A stretch of DNA of 5,334 bases from NCBI GenBank assembly GCA_027483425.1, contig JAIXUR010000524.1, positions 1-5,334 on the forward strand, given 5' to 3'. Under the pieces are notes generated by a model that was given only the letters and a program-made list of their open reading frames with translations, made no database searches and was not told where the DNA came from. The position numbers were made by a program, and so were the translations under genes. Below are positions 4,858 through 5,334 of the stretch, piece after piece. The DNA comes from Cyanobacteriota bacterium (lineage in GTDB: Bacteria; Cyanobacteriota; Cyanobacteriia; Phormidesmidales; Phormidesmidaceae). Numbering within the stretch: position 1 is the stretch's first letter; each line of letters begins with the position of its first letter.

Positions 4858-5180
4858 CTTCCCAGGGTTCAGCCGTGGGACCAACCATGGCCCAGCTTCT
4901 AGCTCTGCCGCCCCTAGAGCGGGATCTGGTGCTGTGGATACAGCGTCAAACCGCCTGTACCGCTGAGGCGGCCCAGGCTTTTTTGGGTCAAGACGAAGCG
5001 ACAACCCTAGAGATGTTGCAGACCCTGGAGCAGCAGAGCTATCTGGTCTCTCAGCTCAGCGCCGAGGGTGTCTCGACCTACCAGGCGGGGCTGATTTCAA
5101 TGCGGCAGCGTCGCCTGGGTCTGGCTGGGCCCTCGGCGACGCCATCCCCCTTTAAGCAGTGGACTCAGCCCTTGGAGTAG
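4836..5180 (+). CDS. Small winged-helix-like protein of unknown function, cotranscribed with the MinD-like ATPase
   Basis: A 114-aa protein from the GTG at 4836. An in-frame TGA at 4827-4829 rules out an earlier start; the ATG at 4887 (97 aa) is an equally possible start, and neither has a clear ribosome binding site. I do not recognise a named family. The pattern suggests a winged helix: helix 1 LERDLVLWIQRQ (27-38), helix 2 TAEAAQAFL (42-50), helix 3 DEATTLEMLQTLEQQ (53-67), then a two-strand wing SYLVSQL...GVSTYQA (68-84), and a basic helix MRQRRL (89-94). The tail (98-114) is Pro/Ser-rich and probably disordered. It could bind DNA, or act as a protein adaptor for the ATPase, as wHTH domains often do. 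The first 17 residues look disordered, which slightly favours the ATG start. The coding assignment is fairly safe; the function is inference. Confidence 0.78.
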   Translation: MTDRDLPSSQGSAVGPTMAQLLALPPLERDLVLWIQRQTACTAEAAQAFLGQDEATTLEMLQTLEQQSYLVSQLSAEGVSTYQAGLISMRQRRLGLAGPSATPSPFKQWTQPLE

Positions 5181-5247
5181 GTGTAACCTCTAACGGCGTT
5201 CCAGCGTAAGGACTGGATGGGCTGAGGCGCGTCAGCAAGCCTACTCC
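5174..5247 (+). other. Possible structured RNA: three-stem junction after the winged-helix gene
   Basis: GGAGTAGG (5174-5181, overlapping the stop codon) pairs perfectly with CCTACTCC (5240-5247). Inside this 8-bp outer stem are two further perfect stems, TCCAG/CTGGA (5200-5204/5213-5217, 8-base loop) and GCTGA/TCAGC (5221-5225/5232-5236, 6-base loop). The nested arrangement would make a three-way junction. No T-tract follows, so it is not a plain terminator. It does not match a riboswitch I can name. The stems are short, so folding significance and conservation are unproven. Confidence 0.35.
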
Positions 5248-5253
5248 CAACCT

Positions 5254-5283
5254 GTTCATGAGAGCCGCTTCTTTTACATGAAC
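5254..5283. repeat. 7-bp inverted repeat GTTCATG...CATGAAC
   Basis: The arms GTTCATG (5254-5260) and CATGAAC (5277-5283) are perfect, with a 16-base spacer. The right arm contains the candidate ATG at 5278, so if that gene is real this could be an operator or a hairpin that hides the start codon. A HIP1 palindrome follows at 5289-5296. Confidence 0.3.
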
Positions 5284-5334
5284 TTTTCGCGATCGCAACG
5301 AACCAATCAACTTCTGGGTGTCCCCCACCGCTCA
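5278..5334 (+). CDS. Possible start of a further gene, cut by the window edge
   Basis: From the ATG at 5278 the frame is open for 19 codons to the window end (MNFSRSQRTNQLLGVPHRS). The frame is also open upstream to TAA at 5191-5193, but no ATG or GTG occurs there. There is no Shine-Dalgarno sequence, as for several genes here. The polar, basic N-terminus does not identify a family. It is on the same strand as the MinD-like and winged-helix genes and may be the third member of that group. The short length makes chance possible. Confidence 0.35.
   Translation, partial: MNFSRSQRTNQLLGVPHRS

Noticed and set aside
4177..5004. Minus-strand open frames inside the MinD-like and winged-helix genes
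   Set aside because: They are antisense to a clear MinD/ParA-family ATPase and its neighbour, with no start signals or domains.
1..5334. CRISPR array, insertion sequence or prophage genes
   Set aside because: No regularly spaced repeats, transposase, integrase or phage-like proteins are seen anywhere in the window.

Overview
The window looks like a chromosomal segment of a GC-rich cyanobacterium. The palindrome GCGATCGC (HIP1, highly over-represented in many cyanobacterial genomes) occurs at least five times (496-503, 645-652, 1722-1729, 2477-2484, 5289-5296). The tRNA gene does not encode CCA, and most start codons lack a clear Shine-Dalgarno sequence. A filamentous Leptolyngbya/Nodosilinea-like genome would fit, but that is a guess from composition only.

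Layout. Positions 1-120 hold no confident gene, only a 9-bp inverted repeat. A minus-strand tRNA-Arg(CCG) occupies 121-193. It is transcribed divergently from cobO (266-946), the cob(I)alamin adenosyltransferase of the B12 pathway; the 72-bp gap carries two opposed -10-like hexamers. From about 1150 to 3890 the window is a complete partner-switching set: a STAS anti-sigma-factor-antagonist-like protein (1156-1491, +), a membrane-anchored PP2C/SpoIIE-type phosphatase (1525-2736, -), a second STAS protein (3066-3416, +), and an RsbW/SpoIIAB-type HATPase kinase (3432-3887, +). The phosphatase converges on the first STAS gene with a 33-bp gap and diverges from the STAS2-kinase pair across a 329-bp intergenic region. 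After 130 bp comes a MinD/ParA-type ATPase with Arg at the usual signature-Lys position (4018-4791). It is followed by a small winged-helix-like protein (4836-5180), a stretch of possible RNA structure (5174-5247), and perhaps the first 19 codons of another gene (from 5278).

How the genes may work together. In this type of switch the HATPase protein phosphorylates a conserved Ser on the STAS proteins, and the PP2C phosphatase removes the phosphate in response to a signal. The gene content (two STAS proteins, one kinase, one phosphatase) resembles the icfG cluster known from Synechocystis PCC 6803 (slr1856, slr1859, slr1860/icfG, slr1861), which is linked to carbon metabolism. Here the phosphatase is short and has two predicted membrane helices instead of a large sensory N-terminus. 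No sigma factor is present in the window, so the output is unknown. The most novel part is the MinD-like ATPase plus winged-helix protein directly downstream of the kinase. These could be an output or partner of the switch, but only gene order suggests that link.
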